DNA of 64,000 nucleotides from Muscardinus avellanarius (Eukaryota; Chordata; Mammalia; Rodentia; Gliridae): positions 30,485,575 to 30,549,574 of the forward strand of contig OY726563.1 in NCBI GenBank assembly GCA_963383645.1, written 5' to 3'. The notes beneath the pieces were generated by a model, which had not been told where the DNA came from, did no database searches, and saw nothing but the letters and a program-made list of their open reading frames with translations. Positions 20,430-33,179 of this stretch are shown one piece after another. Position numbers and translations under genes: made by a program. Numbering within the stretch: position 1 is the first letter of the stretch; the number at the start of each line of letters is the position of its first letter.

Positions 20430-20928
20430 GAAAATTTTTTATCCACATCTTTGTGTGTACATATACTTTAATTTCTCTTAAGAAATGTTAGCTAGGAGTC
20501 AAATAGTGGGATCATAGTGGGTATATGATTAACATTTTGAAGCAACCACCAAATGTTTCCCAAATGATTGTACTATTTTAAATCAACAGATAAAAATGTA
20601 TGTATTTATCATGTACAGCATAATTTTTGTAATAAATATGTATGTATGCACTTGCATGATGTGGAATGACTAATTCTAACTTAGTGTCATATGTGTTACC
20701 TTACATAGCTTTCATTTTTGTGGTGACAATAATTAACATATACTATCTTACCATTTTTTAAAATAAAACATATTAACATGTTCATCTTGCTATATAGTAG
20801 ATCTGCAACTTATTCTATCTACCTGAAATTTTTGTGTCATTTGACCATATTTTACTGTTTTATACTCCTTTTTTTGCAGTGTGTGAGACTTTCAGTTCCT
20901 TCACAACTCCCAAATTTTGTTATGGTTA
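20430..20928. other. AT-rich stretch, no gene seen
   Basis: AT-rich sequence with no long frame and no repeat family I recognise. Confidence 0.4.
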
Positions 20929-20929
20929 A

Positions 20930-21132
20930 AAAGCCAGGGATGGTGGACATGCTTGTAATTCCAGCATCTGGGAGGCTGAGACAGAAGGATCAAAGGTTCG
21001 CAACCAGCCTCAGCTACTTAGGCCTTCTGCAACTTAGTGAGATACTGTTTCAAAATAACAAATAAAAATAGGGCTGGGGGTGTAACTCAAACATCAAATG
21101 TCCCTAGGTTCCATCTCCAGTACCTCAAAAAA
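20930..21132 (+). repeat. B1-dID type SINE
   Basis: Flanking duplication aaattttgttat(g/a)gtta at 20912 and 21135 areas. Confidence 0.92.
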
Positions 21133-21305
21133 AATTTTGTTATAGTTAATTTTTAATTTGGGCTATTCTAAATAGATATTCAGTCTTAGTTCATTGTGGT
21201 TTTAATTTGAACTTCTCTAAAGAGTACTAGTGTTCAACATTTGTTTATATGCTGATTTTCTATCTATCTCTCTTCATCAGGGAATATATGTTCACATTTT
21301 TGTAC

Positions 21306-21521
21306 TTTTTTTGCAGTACTGAGGAGGGAATCAAGGGACATTTTACCTCCAAGCAACAGTACCCCGGCCCTATTTTTTTTTCTTTATTTTTAGAAACAGG
21401 GTCTCACTGAGTTGCAAAGGGCCTTACTAAGTAAAAGCTGAAGCTGTTCTCAAACCGTGATTCTCCTGTTTCATCCTCCCAAATGTTGGGATCACAAACA
21501 TGTGTCTCCATGCTGGGCTTA
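21306..21521 (-). repeat. B1-dID type SINE
   Basis: Read on plus, it runs from tgcagtactgaggagggaat to ctccatgctgggctt. The ID-like part is more diverged than the B1-like part. Confidence 0.88.
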
Positions 21522-21524
21522 TTT

Positions 21525-22305
21525 CTGTACATTTTTAATTATTTTTGATAGATCATTGAATTTTGCACCTTATTTGTGTTTTTGAATTCCTTTATGAGAT
21601 AGATTGATTATGAATTTCTCTTTCCAGCTATGGCTTCTAAGTCTTCAAATTCCTCATTGCATTCTTACTGACTCATTATTTTAAATTGTGGATCACATGC
21701 ACCTTATTGAAACCAACTATTCCTTAGATCATATTTATTCTATTTTGCTTTTCTTCTGATGTTCATGACAAATATTATTTTAAAATTCATAAAATAAATG
21801 CCAAGCTACTCAGCATACTATATTGGGCACTTTGCAATTTTGACCCAGCATAGTTCTTCTTCTCATCAGAAATTCTTTAGTACACACAATAAGATTACAT
21901 ATCATTTATCACTCATGGACTAAGCATATCATTTTAAAAATTAACAATCATTTATTCTTTTATTCATCACATATTTATTCATTTTCTATTATGTACCAGA
22001 TTATGTGCTATATTCAAACTATTCAAATTAAAGATAGAATTATTATGTTTCTCTAATAATGACATTCACAGCATTTCTTTGCCAGATTAACTCAACTTTT
22101 GCATATTAATTATAATTAAAGTTTTGTTCAAATTTCATTTCCAAGTTACACATTTTTGAGTAAGCATTGTGTAATCCAGACTAAGAATGCCAATGAATGC
22201 ATATAATTAAATGGATAAATATAACTTGAGTGTACTAAGATTGATGCCAAAAGTTGAAGTATGAGTCCATAAAATAAAAATCCAAGTGACTAGGCAAAGG
22301 GGAAC
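21525..22305. other. AT-rich DNA, nothing recognised
   Basis: No coding frame, repeat family or structured RNA is visible. Confidence 0.4.
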
Positions 22306-22308
22306 TTG

Positions 22309-22368
22309 GGAGCTGGGGGTATGGCTAGATGAGAGGCCCTGGGTTTGATCCCTAGCATGGCAAAAAAT
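22309..22368 (+). repeat. ID-type SINE
   Basis: ggagctgggggtatggctag ... ctgggtttgatccctagcat is a lone tRNA-like ID unit with a short A tail. Confidence 0.75.
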
Positions 22369-22369
22369 T

Positions 22370-24525
22370 TAGAACTTGCTCTAAATTTAGAGATTACTGC
22401 CTGAGACTTTCTTGTTTAATTGAATAAAATGTGAATCACTAGCATAACTCTCCAGTTAGGGACAAAGAGAAATTGACATTTCTAGATAACAAAGTTAGGG
22501 TTCCATAACATTAATTCCCTATGAATGAAAATTTCATATATTCAAACACATTGAGAATTTTAATCATCTCACTTTGTCATATTTTCTGTGTAGGGTAAGA
22601 TGTAGGTGTGAAATAAATCACACATATCTGTTTTACAATTAGTAAGTGAAATGTAATGAATACACACCATGAATTCTATGTAATGCTTTCAAAGTTCACT
22701 TCCTCTGTTAAAAAGGTTACATTACTGTATGAGACTCACCATTTTTATATTATCCTATTCCAACAAAAGAAGTGATTATTAGTAAATATGGCTATTGGGG
22801 AAAAGGCCTATAGAGGATATTTAGCAGCTCCCAAAGCTGTATCTCTAAAAAGTGCTCTAAGGAATGAAGAAGTGACTTACTTGATCTTCTTTTTAATAAG
22901 TCTTCTTAATGTTTCTTTTCAGTTTTTTGTTTTTTTTTCTATCCAAACCACTAAATGAAGCAGTGTTTTATCTACAGTTCAATTTTTGCTACTATGCTTC
23001 CTCCATGACTTTTTAAAGTTCAAATGGCTTACTGAAGCAGAACCTTCTGTTTTGAAAAAGGTTACATTGCCTGTCTTCTCACACTAAAAGCATATTTACT
23101 CTATTACATTAAAGGCTGGTTGCAGTTTAAGAATAGCATGGTTAATGAATAAATTAATGGCATAGTAACAAAAACATAGGTCCCTTCATATGTATTTTAA
23201 TATTTATCAACTATTGCTTGTCTGCCAACATTATGTCCCAGTTTCTGTAATTTTTTCCATTTACCCATGTATGTAGGTCAATTAAATTCAGCTGGAAACT
23301 TGAGCAATAATCACATTAAATTGTCACCAATAGCATGGTAAACTACATTTTAGTAATATCAAAATGACATTAGAAAGGAAAAATATCTATCTAGAGATAA
23401 TAAATTTATATTTTTAAATATACCTCCAGGTTTCTGACATTCAAAGCAAGACAATTATTGTATGGGTGAAAGAGCAAGAAATTCAAAACCTTTTTATTTT
23501 ACTTTTTAGAGACCATGGATACTTGTTAATCCAGCATTACTGCCAAAGATTGAACCAGGACTGTCTATCTCCATTCCAGATATTTAATTGTGCCCAGATC
23601 TTGATTTCTTTACAGACTGAGGAAAGAATAGCTAGAGAATCTAACATATTTTGAGGAAGCAAACAGGTCAATTTTCTTTCTACTGTTTTTCTGATTGCAC
23701 ACATAGAAAGCATCAGGAATCTTCACTTAGAGTCATTCTATGTCTAACTTTTTGATGAAGTAACTTGTTTATCTACATCTACAGATTCACATTTTAACTG
23801 AGAAAAGAAAAGAAATGCAATAGTATAATTTGATAATTCATAGTTAACTGTGAAAGATTCAGTGCTGATGGAAATGTCTGATTGTCTCCACGTGTTTCAG
23901 AATCTTAAATTTTATTTCTAAAAATAAAGTTTAACAAGGCATGCCATTTCATTTTATCATTATAATACAGTTTACCCATTTGTATTATATATCTAAAAAC
24001 ATTTCAAAAAGAGATTCCTTGGCTCAGTAATTTCACAAAATGAATTAGTAATGATTCCCAATGCCAGCCATCACCTCAAAAGCCATTCACACAAAAAAAT
24101 TACAACTAACTTTAGGAGAGGAAAAAGGCTAAAGAAAATTTACAATGACTTCAGAGAGGAAGAAGATGTAAAAATTATGTGGTTTCAGGGTAATTTAATT
24201 CATTTGAATTTTACTTTTGTATCACATTCATCATATTGCAAGTCTCATGTTTAAGAAAGCCTTTGTACATAATCTCTTCTAACCCACAGTGTGTCTTTTT
24301 CCGACAAATGCCACCAGGCATGGCTTTAATGTAGCCACTGCTCAACTTTGTTGGAAGTAAGTACTTTCATCTTTCAGTCTAGCCCAAGATTCTTAATGAA
24401 AGCAGTACAGTGTGTCTAAGGCCCCATTGTCCTCAAAGAGTATATAACCTCAAATATAAAAGAAAACTGCTATTAATTATTTGCTTTCTTCTGCAAGTAC
24501 CCACTTTCTACCTCTTAATTCTCCT
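22370..24525. other. AT-rich unique-looking DNA, no gene seen
   Basis: 2.1 kb with only short chance frames and no mobile element that I can name. It is one of the longest apparently repeat-free stretches here. Confidence 0.4.
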
Positions 24526-24529
24526 AACC

Positions 24530-25015
24530 TCTGCCATTACTCCTTATTTGAATGACTCTCTCCCATCCCTCCAATAAATCTTCCCTATTGACTTTAGTTG
24601 TATATCTTCATCTTCTTTTGTGTATCTTGCATTCTACATATGCTATCACGGCTAGTATTTCTGAATACATCCTGATCTCATTCACTTTTCAGGTCAAGCT
24701 CAAGCTTGTTTCTCAGCCTAGCTGCCAACCTCCAAATCTTCACTACCATGTCTGGAAAAAGACCCCAACTGTCCTCTGTGACCTTATTCATGGTCATTCT
24801 TCTCTTGGAACCTTCAAGATCTCAACAGTTGGAAGTATATATTTTTCCCTGTAAATCCAGAATATTTCAGAATTATCTCACACAATTTTTGACAGCTGGC
24901 CTTTTTATCAGTTATTCCTTCTCACTAGATGCTGAGTGCCTTAAATACTTTCATATCTCCTATTGTACCTGGAAAAGTTTAATGTTTCATGAGTTTTCAA
25001 GAAACATTTGGTGAA
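24530..25015 (+). repeat. probable LINE-2 fragment
   Basis: The 3' portion resembles an L2 tail (ctcactagatgctgagtgcc ... aagaaacatttggtgaa). The 5' part is weaker. Confidence 0.45.
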
Positions 25016-25084
25016 AACATAAAATCAAAGCACAGCAAGGGTATCATGGAAATAACGTCCAACAGAAAATGTTTAACATTTTAT

Positions 25085-25278
25085 TAGGTTTTGAGGGGGA
25101 TGGTGTACTGAGGATTGAACCCAAGGGCATTCTACTTCTGAGCTACACTTCCAGCCCTGTTTCATATTTTTATATTCAAACATGGTTTCACAAAGTTACT
25201 GAGGCTGGTCTTGAATCTGTGATTCTCCTGTCTCAGCCTCCCAAGTACTGGGATTACATATGTGTACCACAATGCTCA
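25085..25278 (-). repeat. B1-dID type SINE
   Basis: The minus copy reads on plus from gtactgaggattgaacccaa to attacatatgtgtaccacaa. Confidence 0.88.
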
Positions 25279-26580
25279 AAATTTTCTTAGTTTTGATAAC
25301 TTTATATCTGGATCTATTTGTAACACTTCATGTGGCAATGAAAAATGTGTTATAATTTTATTTGTTAGAGGTGTTTTAACCTCTTCGGTTACATTTATTC
25401 CTAAATATTTGATTTTTTTGTGGGATATCCTGAGTGGAAGTGTTTTCTGGATTTCTTTTTCAGTGGATTTATGGTTGGCATACAGAAAAGCTTCTGATTT
25501 TTTAAGATTTATTTGGTATCCAGATAACCTGCTGAATTTCTTGATCAGTTCTATAAGCATTTTTGTTGAGTTTGTTGGGTCTTCTAAGTATAATATCATG
25601 TCATTTGCTAATAGGCATATATTTAGCTCTTTTTCTATTTGTACTCCTTTGATTTTCTTCTCTTGCCTTATTGCCTAGCTAGAGTCTAAAGTACTATATT
25701 GAAAAGAATTAGTGGTAATGAACATACTTGTCTTATTTCTGTTTTTAGGGGGAATTCACACAGTATTTCCCTGTTTAACATAATACTGGTTGTGGACTTA
25801 TTGTATATTATCTTTATGATGTTGAGGTATGTTTCTTCTATTCTGATTCTCTGCAGTGCTTTTAGCATAAATTGGCGTTGGATTTTGTCAAACACTTTTT
25901 CAGCATCTATTGAAATGATTATGTCATTTTCATCTTTGGTTCTGTTTAAGTAATGAATTACATTAATTGTTTTTTGTATATTGAACCAGCCTCGCATCCC
26001 TGGGATGAAACCTACGAGGTCATGGTGTATAATTTTCTTGATGTGGTTTTGAAAGTGTGTTGCTATTATTTTGTTTAGCAATTTTGTGTCTAAGTTTATC
26101 AATGATATAGACCTATAGTTTTCTTTTCTTGAGCTGTTTTTATTTGGTTTTAGTATAAATGTAATGTTCACTTCATAAAATGTATTGGAGAGAGTCCCAT
26201 TTCTTTCTGTTCCATGGAATATATTGAGGAGTATTGGTATTAGCTCTTCTATAAAGGTTTCATAAAATTCACTTGAAAGCCATCTAAATCTGGACTTTTG
26301 TTTGATAGTAGGCTCTTTATTCTTGCCTCAGTCTCTTTGATTGATATTGGTTGGTTTAAACTTTCTATATTTTCTTGACTTTCCTTTGGAAGGTTGTATG
26401 TGTCTAGAAAACTGTCAATTTTTTCTAAGTTTTCCATTTTGTTGGAGTATAGTTTTTCAAAGTTTCTGATAATTCTGTGTATTTCCATGCTGTCGATGAT
26501 TAGGTGATAATATTTCTTTTTCTTCTTTTAGTAATTTAGATTGATTCTCTCTTTTTTGTTTAGGATTCCTAGCGATTTAT
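25279..26580 (-). pseudogene. L1 ORF2 remnant (reverse transcriptase)
   Basis: Three broken frames (25276-25599, 25686-26171, 26249-26488) give consecutive RT blocks: ESLNQPISIKE, LVGFIPGMRGWFNIQKTINV, ISIDAEKVFDKI, then SGYQINLKKSEAF. At the catalytic site the usual FADD reads LAND (first Asp to Asn). The element is cut off on the left before the end of ORF2. Confidence 0.88.
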
Positions 26581-26778
26581 CCTTTTTTTTTTTTTTTTTT
26601 TTTGATGGTACTGGGGATGGATCTCTTCTACCTCTGGGCTACACTCCCAGACCTATTTTATATTTTTATTTGGAAACAGGGTCTCTTAAGCCAGCGAGGA
26701 GCTTCAAACCTGCACAATCCTCCTGTCTCCACCTCCCAAGTGTGGGGATTGCAAGTATGTGCCACCATGCCCAGCTAT
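26581..26778 (-). repeat. B1-dID type SINE inside the minus L1
   Basis: The T tail starts at 26582 and the body belongs to the shortened subtype (gggtctcttaagccagcgag). Confidence 0.9.
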
Positions 26779-27764
26779 CTTTTTTCTTTTTATGAGAAAC
26801 CAGAGTTTGGTTTTGTAGATTTTCTGTACTGTTTTTATTTTCTACTTCATTGAATTCTGCTCTGGTTTTAATAATTTTCTGTCTTCTACTAGTTTGGGGG
26901 TTAAACTTTTTCTATTTTTTAAGTGCTTTGAGGTGTGTAATTTAGGTTATTTACTTGATGATTTTCTGTTCTTCTTATGTGGACACTGAGTGCTATGAAT
27001 GTTCTTCTTAACACTGGCTTCAAGGTGTCCCAGAGCTTTTGATAAGTTCTGTGTCCATTTTCATTTGTTTCTAAAAATTTCTTGATTTCACTCCTTCTTC
27101 TATGGCCCATTCCTCATTCAGCAGCGTGGTATTAAGTCTCCACATATTTATGTGGTCAATCTGGGTCTTCTTATAGTTGATTTCTAAGTTCATCCCACTG
27201 TGGCCTGAAAAGACTCAGGGGAGTATGTCATGTTTTTTTAATTTGCTAGTGCTCACTTTGTGGCCCACGATGTGGTCTATTTTGGAAAAGGTTCCATGAG
27301 AAGCTGAGAAAAATATAAACTAGTAGTTGGATGGGATATTCTGTATGTATATAATAGGTCCATTTGGTTTATGGTTTTCTTAGGTCTTAGGCATCTTTAC
27401 TGACCTTTTGTCTAGAAGATAAGTCTAGCAGTCTGAGAGGAGTGTTGAAGTCTTCCATTATTTCTGTATTGGAATCTATGTGTCACTTAATGTCACAAAG
27501 AATTTGTTTTATGAAAATGGCTGCACTTACATTTGGGGCATAAATGTTGACTCTTGTTTCCTCTTGCTGAATTTTTCCATTTACTAGTAAAAATGTCCTG
27601 CTTTGTAAAGTGTTTTAATAAGTTTGTGCTAGAAGTCTAATTTGTCTGTTATCATACTTGCTACTCCTTCATGTCTTTGAGTTTCATTGGCATGGATTAC
27701 CTTGCTCCAGCCCTTCACCTTTAGTTTGTGGCTATCTTTTTTTGAAAGGTGTATCTCACAGGCA

Positions 27765-27812
<48 letters not shown>

Positions 27813-28268
27813 TGGTTTCTAATCCATTTTGCCACCTTATGTCTTTTTACTGGTAAGTTGAAGACATTTATGTTCAGTTTGGCTATTGAGAGATGATTTT
27901 TAATTTCTAAGATTTTGTATTTTAACTTCTGTTTTGGGTAATGCTTGTTTTGCTTTGTTTATTTGTTTGTTTGAGGGAAATTATTGATTCTCTGATTCTG
28001 GTGTTTATTACTTATTTCTTCTTTGCTGTTAATCTTTGGTCCTGTTTTGGAAGACATAAGTTCTCTCAGCTTTTGTTTGTCATGGAAGATTTTTATTTCC
28101 CCATGGAATTTGAAAGATAGATTTGCTGGGTAGAAAATTTTGGTTGCAAGTTGTTTTCTTTCAGAGTTTGGAATATTATCCTCCATGACTTGGTTTGGAA
28201 AGTCTGAAATGATTCTAATTGGTTTTCCTCTGAATGTCACTTGATCTTTTGCTTTTGTTGCCTTTAAG
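26779..28268 (-). pseudogene. L1 ORF2 endonuclease and ORF1 C-terminal remnant
   Basis: It continues the same L1 on minus. RT-proximal and EN blocks run at 26880-27720. The ORF1 C-terminal block at 27959-28260 (TFRGKPIRIISDFPNQVM) matches the plus L1 at 12440-12690. Stops occur throughout. Confidence 0.85.
27766..27811. repeat. (TA)n microsatellite
   Basis: About 22 TA units inside the L1 relic. Confidence 0.95.
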
Positions 28269-28280
28269 AATTGCCTTTAA

Positions 28281-28783
28281 CAGATGAATGGATTACAAAA
28301 TAATGGAAAATACATATAATGAAATTCTGCTCAGCAATAAAGAACAAAACTATGTCATTTGTAAGAAATGGAAGGACCTGGAGAATATTATGTTAAGTGA
28401 GATTAGCTAGTCACAGAAAGTGAAGGGTCATATATTTTCTTTAAAATGTACAAGATAGGGAGTAATTGGGATACAAAAAGGAACTTCTGATAATAGAGGA
28501 GAAAGCTCAGTGGAGTCAGGGAGGTCTAAGGGAAGGAGAGGAGGAATACTGGGGCTCAATGAGAATACTACCATCGACAATCTTTATGCATGTGAATATA
28601 GCAACATCAATCTCAGTACTTTGTATTGGGAAAACGGGGAGGTGGGAGAGCACCAGATGCTGTATGCATGTGTGCCATTGTCAAGCACCAGATGCTGTAT
28701 GCATGTGTGCCATTGTCAATATAATTTACATTATGATGTGAGACTATAATGTACAAATAAAAGCACATCAAAATTCTTTAAAA
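28281..28783 (+). mobile_element. 5'-truncated L1 inserted in L1
   Basis: An L1 3' end in plus orientation lies between two perfect copies of aattgcctttaa (28269-28280 and 28784-28795). The host L1 resumes after the second copy. Inside, a 34-bp unit starting gcaccagatgctgtatgcat is present twice in tandem (28652-28719). Confidence 0.92.
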
Positions 28784-28795
28784 AATTGCCTTTAA

Positions 28796-28830
28796 GAGAT
28801 GCTATCCTTCTGGTTTCTAGCTTTGCCTGG
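28796..28830 (-). repeat. continuation of the minus L1
   Basis: Read on minus, this matches the stretch just before the ORF1 C-terminal block of the plus L1 (gaagccaagaagagaatct). Confidence 0.55.
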
Positions 28831-29260
28831 CTTCATTGCAACTTCAGTGAGAGGAAAGAAGTGGGTGAGGAGAGAATATTACACTAAACATCTTATTATT
28901 TTAAAGGCCCCTTGATAATATTACACAAATGCTCTGCTTATTTACCAAAACCTGGGCAAGAAATTTTACTTAACCTAGAGCGAATCATAAAGGCCACATT
29001 TAGGCTCAAATTAGACTTCCTTGTTTCTAAGGTGTGTATGATGTTCTGAAGATAATACTTTTAAACTTTTAGTATTCTTTTTATAATGAAAGAATAAAAT
29101 ATAGATGGCAGACAAAATATTCTTGGAGCTGAATTTCACAGCACATTGAAAATTAAATGAAAACACTATATGTCAAAGAAGTTTTCAACTCTAAAAAAGT
29201 ACATATATTTTATACATAATTTTTAGAAAAAATAGTGATGATATAGCTCTATAATAGATT
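28831..29260. other. no gene seen
   Basis: AT-rich sequence without recognisable repeat or coding signal. Confidence 0.4.
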
Positions 29261-29264
29261 TGTG

Positions 29265-29411
29265 AACAGCATTTGCAACTTCTCCAAGTTTCTATTTGCT
29301 TCTCTGTACATAAAATAATGGTACATCACACATGCACGGATTGTTGAAGTTATGAATCAGTAGGTAAAGTGTTTACACTTCAGGACAGATACCTATTAAA
29401 TATTTAAGAAC

Positions 29412-29449
<38 letters not shown>

Positions 29450-29450
29450 G
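29265..29450 (+). repeat. MIR SINE
   Basis: Order and words of a MIR on plus: aacttctccaagtttctatt, tctgtacataaaataatggt, gtaaagtgtttacacttcag. It ends in an (ATT)n run at 29416-29446. Confidence 0.65.
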
Positions 29451-30044
29451 TTCCATTTTGAGTTTTATAATAGACCAGGAGAATCTCTGCCTAAATCAAG
29501 TTCTGCTTCATGGCTTATAAAGTTCCTTCAAGAATATGTTGCTCCCATTTAGGAAAGCCATGCCTGACACCCTCATATAGTTTCTCCTCTAACAGGTGGA
29601 ACCATAACTCTTCTAAGAGGAAAGATATATTTTAATGGCTACTTGATATGAAGACACTATGGAAGTTATCTGAGCAGTGTTTGGGAGTTGACCAGATGTA
29701 CTTTAAATGACTTGTAGTCTTAAAATCCTGTGTCATGTGATTCTATGACCTTTTTTATACCTGCAAATTCATAAGCAGAGGTATATTGCAGAAGACAATA
29801 GAGAAGCACCGCAGCACAATATCATGGTTAATCCTGTGCCCTATACTGGAGGGAATTTTATACTTTGTCCACTCCAAGTTACACAGGGATTCTCTTAGGA
29901 TGTCAGAGATTCTCTAACTTCAGCTCCTCTTTCAGTGTCATCCTCACTATTAGAGTGATAGAAATACTTAATATCTTTTAAAAAGAAAATATATAGGAGC
30001 AAGTGTGGCAAAATATTACTATTGAAGATATTGGAGTGGGGGTA

Positions 30045-30425
30045 ATATTAGTGTAATATCTGTCATTGTGACAACATACCTAAGAAAAACAATTTAAACG
30101 AGGAAAGATTTTTTTTGGCTCATGAATTTAGATGTTTCAGTCCCTCGTCTCCTGGTCCCATGTCTGTGGGCATGTAGTGATATCATCATGGCAGGAAGCA
30201 CATGGTGGAGCAAAACTTCTCACCACCTGGTAGCCATGAAGGACACACCCCACTCCACCTTCGGAACCTCACTCCATGTCTCCTTCATGGGAATGTTCAG
30301 TGACCTTATTCCTCCAAGCAAGCCCCACCTTCTCCTTCCACCACCTAACACTAGCACGGCCAGCTGGATATCAAGTCTTTGACACATGAGCCTTTTGAAG
30401 TCACTGCAGATTCAAACTCAAACAA
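30045..30425 (-). repeat. ERVL-MaLR (MST-like) LTR
   Basis: The reverse orientation is clear: attgtgacaacatacctaag, cgaggaaagattttttttgg, catcatggcaggaagcacat, then acacatgagccttttgaagt. Confidence 0.65.
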
Positions 30426-30429
30426 GGAA

Positions 30430-32845
30430 AGATGGGTGATTTTATATTCTTATTTATATTTTGTAAACTTGAAATAGTTCATTTTTTAAAAAAAGAGAAG
30501 TTACTATTTTTTTTACTTAAGGAGTGTCTCAGTGTTGGACCCTCCTATGGGATAATTAAAATGACTAAGGGGAGTCTTCTGTAATGAGACTTCCCAAAAT
30601 GCTAATCTTGAAGTGCTTTTCCTTATGGAGCATCTGTGGAATAAGTGCTCTGAGAACACAAATGTGAAGCACTGCTTTAGTGGAGAGTGGAAGCCATAAT
30701 TGAATTTCACTGTCATTATTAGTCATACTACACAAATTAAGACACAAACTTAAGATAATAAAGTTTGGATCATCACAATCACCATTAAGCTCCCACCATT
30801 TCTCGATAGTTGATGTCAAGTAACTTAAATTTGCAGGTAGTTCAAGTTACGAAGTGGGTCAGGGGTCCTTAATACCATGCCAACTTTAAGAAATTTACTA
30901 AAAGTAGTCATGGAAAGGACTCAGGAGACACAAGAATATTTACATGATCAGGGCTAAGGTTTCTTAAAGTTATGTAGTGAGGATACAACCCAAGAATGAG
31001 TGAAAAAGACCCAAGTGGAGTGTGGGGGAACCTGTGTCAGGCCTTATGATCTTTCTCCCATAAGGAGTCATACAGAGCATCTTTTTCATTCAGCACCAAA
31101 AATACAGCAACATATGTGCAATGCCTCTTCCTAAAAGGAGTCCTTAAAGACTCATTTTATGGTTTTTACTGGATTTAGTAGGATAGATATTTTCTGCATA
31201 TCATGTACTAAAAGTCTACAACAGAAGAAAGATAACAGATTTCCACATTGTACAACAGTTTGAGAAAATTAAACACCTTTGTCAATTTAGGAATATTAAC
31301 AATCCTCCCCAAATCCTATCTCCCGGATACCAGCCAAGAGTCAAGCTTGCAAGCATGCCTTTCTAAAGGTAGCAGTCTCAGATCTGCTATGGTAACTCTT
31401 TTCTGCTCTGCTCAGGAATCTTGGTTCAGAACTCAAAGAGTAGAATCAGAATTATTAAGGAAAACAGTAGAATGGAATGAAGATGTGAAACTTACAAGGT
31501 GAAGCTTATTAAGAAAAAATGAGCTTTGCATTAAAATACAAAAGATTGATTATTATTACTTGATACTGGAGATCCAGCTTGATAGCAATTATGTGAAAAA
31601 TACCCAATTGGTTTTTTATTCAATATCAGTTAGGAGTGTTAACTGAACAATCAGAAAATTAATGGAAAGTATAATATCACTGTTAGAAGACAGTTCATTC
31701 AAAACTGGAAAGTATAATATCACTGTTAGAAGACAGTTCATTCAAAACTGAAAACACAGTCAATAGCATACAAAAATGAAGTTTGAAAATTTTGTAAATG
31801 AGTCATAATTATTCTCTCTTGCTCCATTTGGAAGCTTTGGAACATATGTTTTCAGCTTTAAAGAGACATATAAAAAGTCAATATGAAAAGCAAACAGAAA
31901 TGCCAAACTGGAATTAGCTGACTAGGGCAAGAAAGTATCTCTCAATATTGGAAGTATTCACACAGCTACATGAACATTTTAACTGCAGACTGGATGAAAT
32001 ATTGAGCCAATATACTTATAGATTATCTTTATAGTCTAAAATTCTTGAATCTTTAGTTTTACTAGAGATTTTTAGTTTTGGACCTTTTCCATTATGCATG
32101 TGTTTTAGACTCTCCTAAATGAATAGCCAAAATAAAAGAAGAGTAATTTTAGCCCAATGTCTCTAAATTTTATTCTGAGTGTTGCATCAGATACCATAGG
32201 AATGCTCACAAAAACTGTGGACTCAATTTTTAACAGTTCTTCACACAGATGGGTCCTAAATTTGGAGACAAATATTTTTACATTAGTGATACTGATTCTT
32301 TTACATTTCCAGTTCCAAAATTTATCTTTAAGGGTTATGTGTCAAACATTGAGTACATCAGTGAAGGACTCTGTTTAGTTTTAGATGTTATTTCAGAGGA
32401 CCCCATGAAGTTCTTTAGTTTCAAGACACCAAATTAAACCTAATTGTATTAAATAATCAAAATTTATTCCTTTGTACTTTGGAAACATGTTGACTTCATG
32501 AAGTCCTATTAAAAACAAATATACTCTTGAGGAAAGTGATGCTTTAGCTAATAGTATGCGAATTAGGAATCCCTCAAGTTTTTATAACATGTACACTATC
32601 AGTTAAAAAAGTATTTTTTACTGCATATCCTTAGTATGTACATATGCATTCATTTATATATATTCCCTAGTCACATTCAGATCTCTGCTTACTCTATAGC
32701 TGAGTCTTGTTACTGCACTTGACTGGAAAAATAAACCCTTAATTATGTCAGTGGGTGTGTATTTCAATTCATGTTACAAACCTCAAATGGGTCCTTAATG
32801 CAGAAAAGCCATCGGATTCTTCTTTCCTAATCTCCCCAAAGTATA
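30430..32845. other. AT-rich DNA, no gene seen
   Basis: No coding or repeat family is recognised except a 43-bp tandem duplication (listed separately). The frames at 32157-32437 look random. Confidence 0.35.
31663..31748. repeat. 43-bp perfect tandem duplication
   Basis: The unit starting tggaaagtataatatcactg is present twice, 31663-31705 and 31706-31748, without a mismatch. Confidence 0.95.
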
Positions 32846-32849
32846 TCAA

Positions 32850-32990
32850 ATATGTTAGTGTGCTATAAATTATCTGAGGGTCTTGATAAATATAGTTTCT
32901 GATGCTACCATTAGTTTTAAGAAACTACATTTCTAACAAAGCTTCCAGGTGCTTTTGTCATTACTTACTCTTGAGTAGCAAATTCCTAGA
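32850..32990 (+). repeat. MER5-like DNA transposon relic
   Basis: ctacatttctaacaaagctt and ccaggtgctttt keep the order of MER5A (Charlie-type MITE). Diverged. Confidence 0.45.
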
Positions 32991-33179
32991 AGACTAGTCC
33001 ATACTTTATCATCTCTCAGCAAATTTCTAACACCTCGTTCCCCATCCCTTCTGCCAGCCAGTGTCCTACTTTCTATGGCACTGAAAAAGCCTTTAAAATC
33101 TAAAAGAGACTACATAGACCCTATCACTTCAACTATACACCTGTCATCATCATGATCATATAGTCTTCCTTCTCCTTCT

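Noticed and set aside
25276..28240. RT- and endonuclease-like frames as a possible new retroelement gene
   Set aside because: They line up with a standard L1 on minus, with stops and a changed catalytic residue.
32157..32437. Two overlapping frames with some codon-like texture
   Set aside because: Short, no motif, no splice or repeat context to support a gene.
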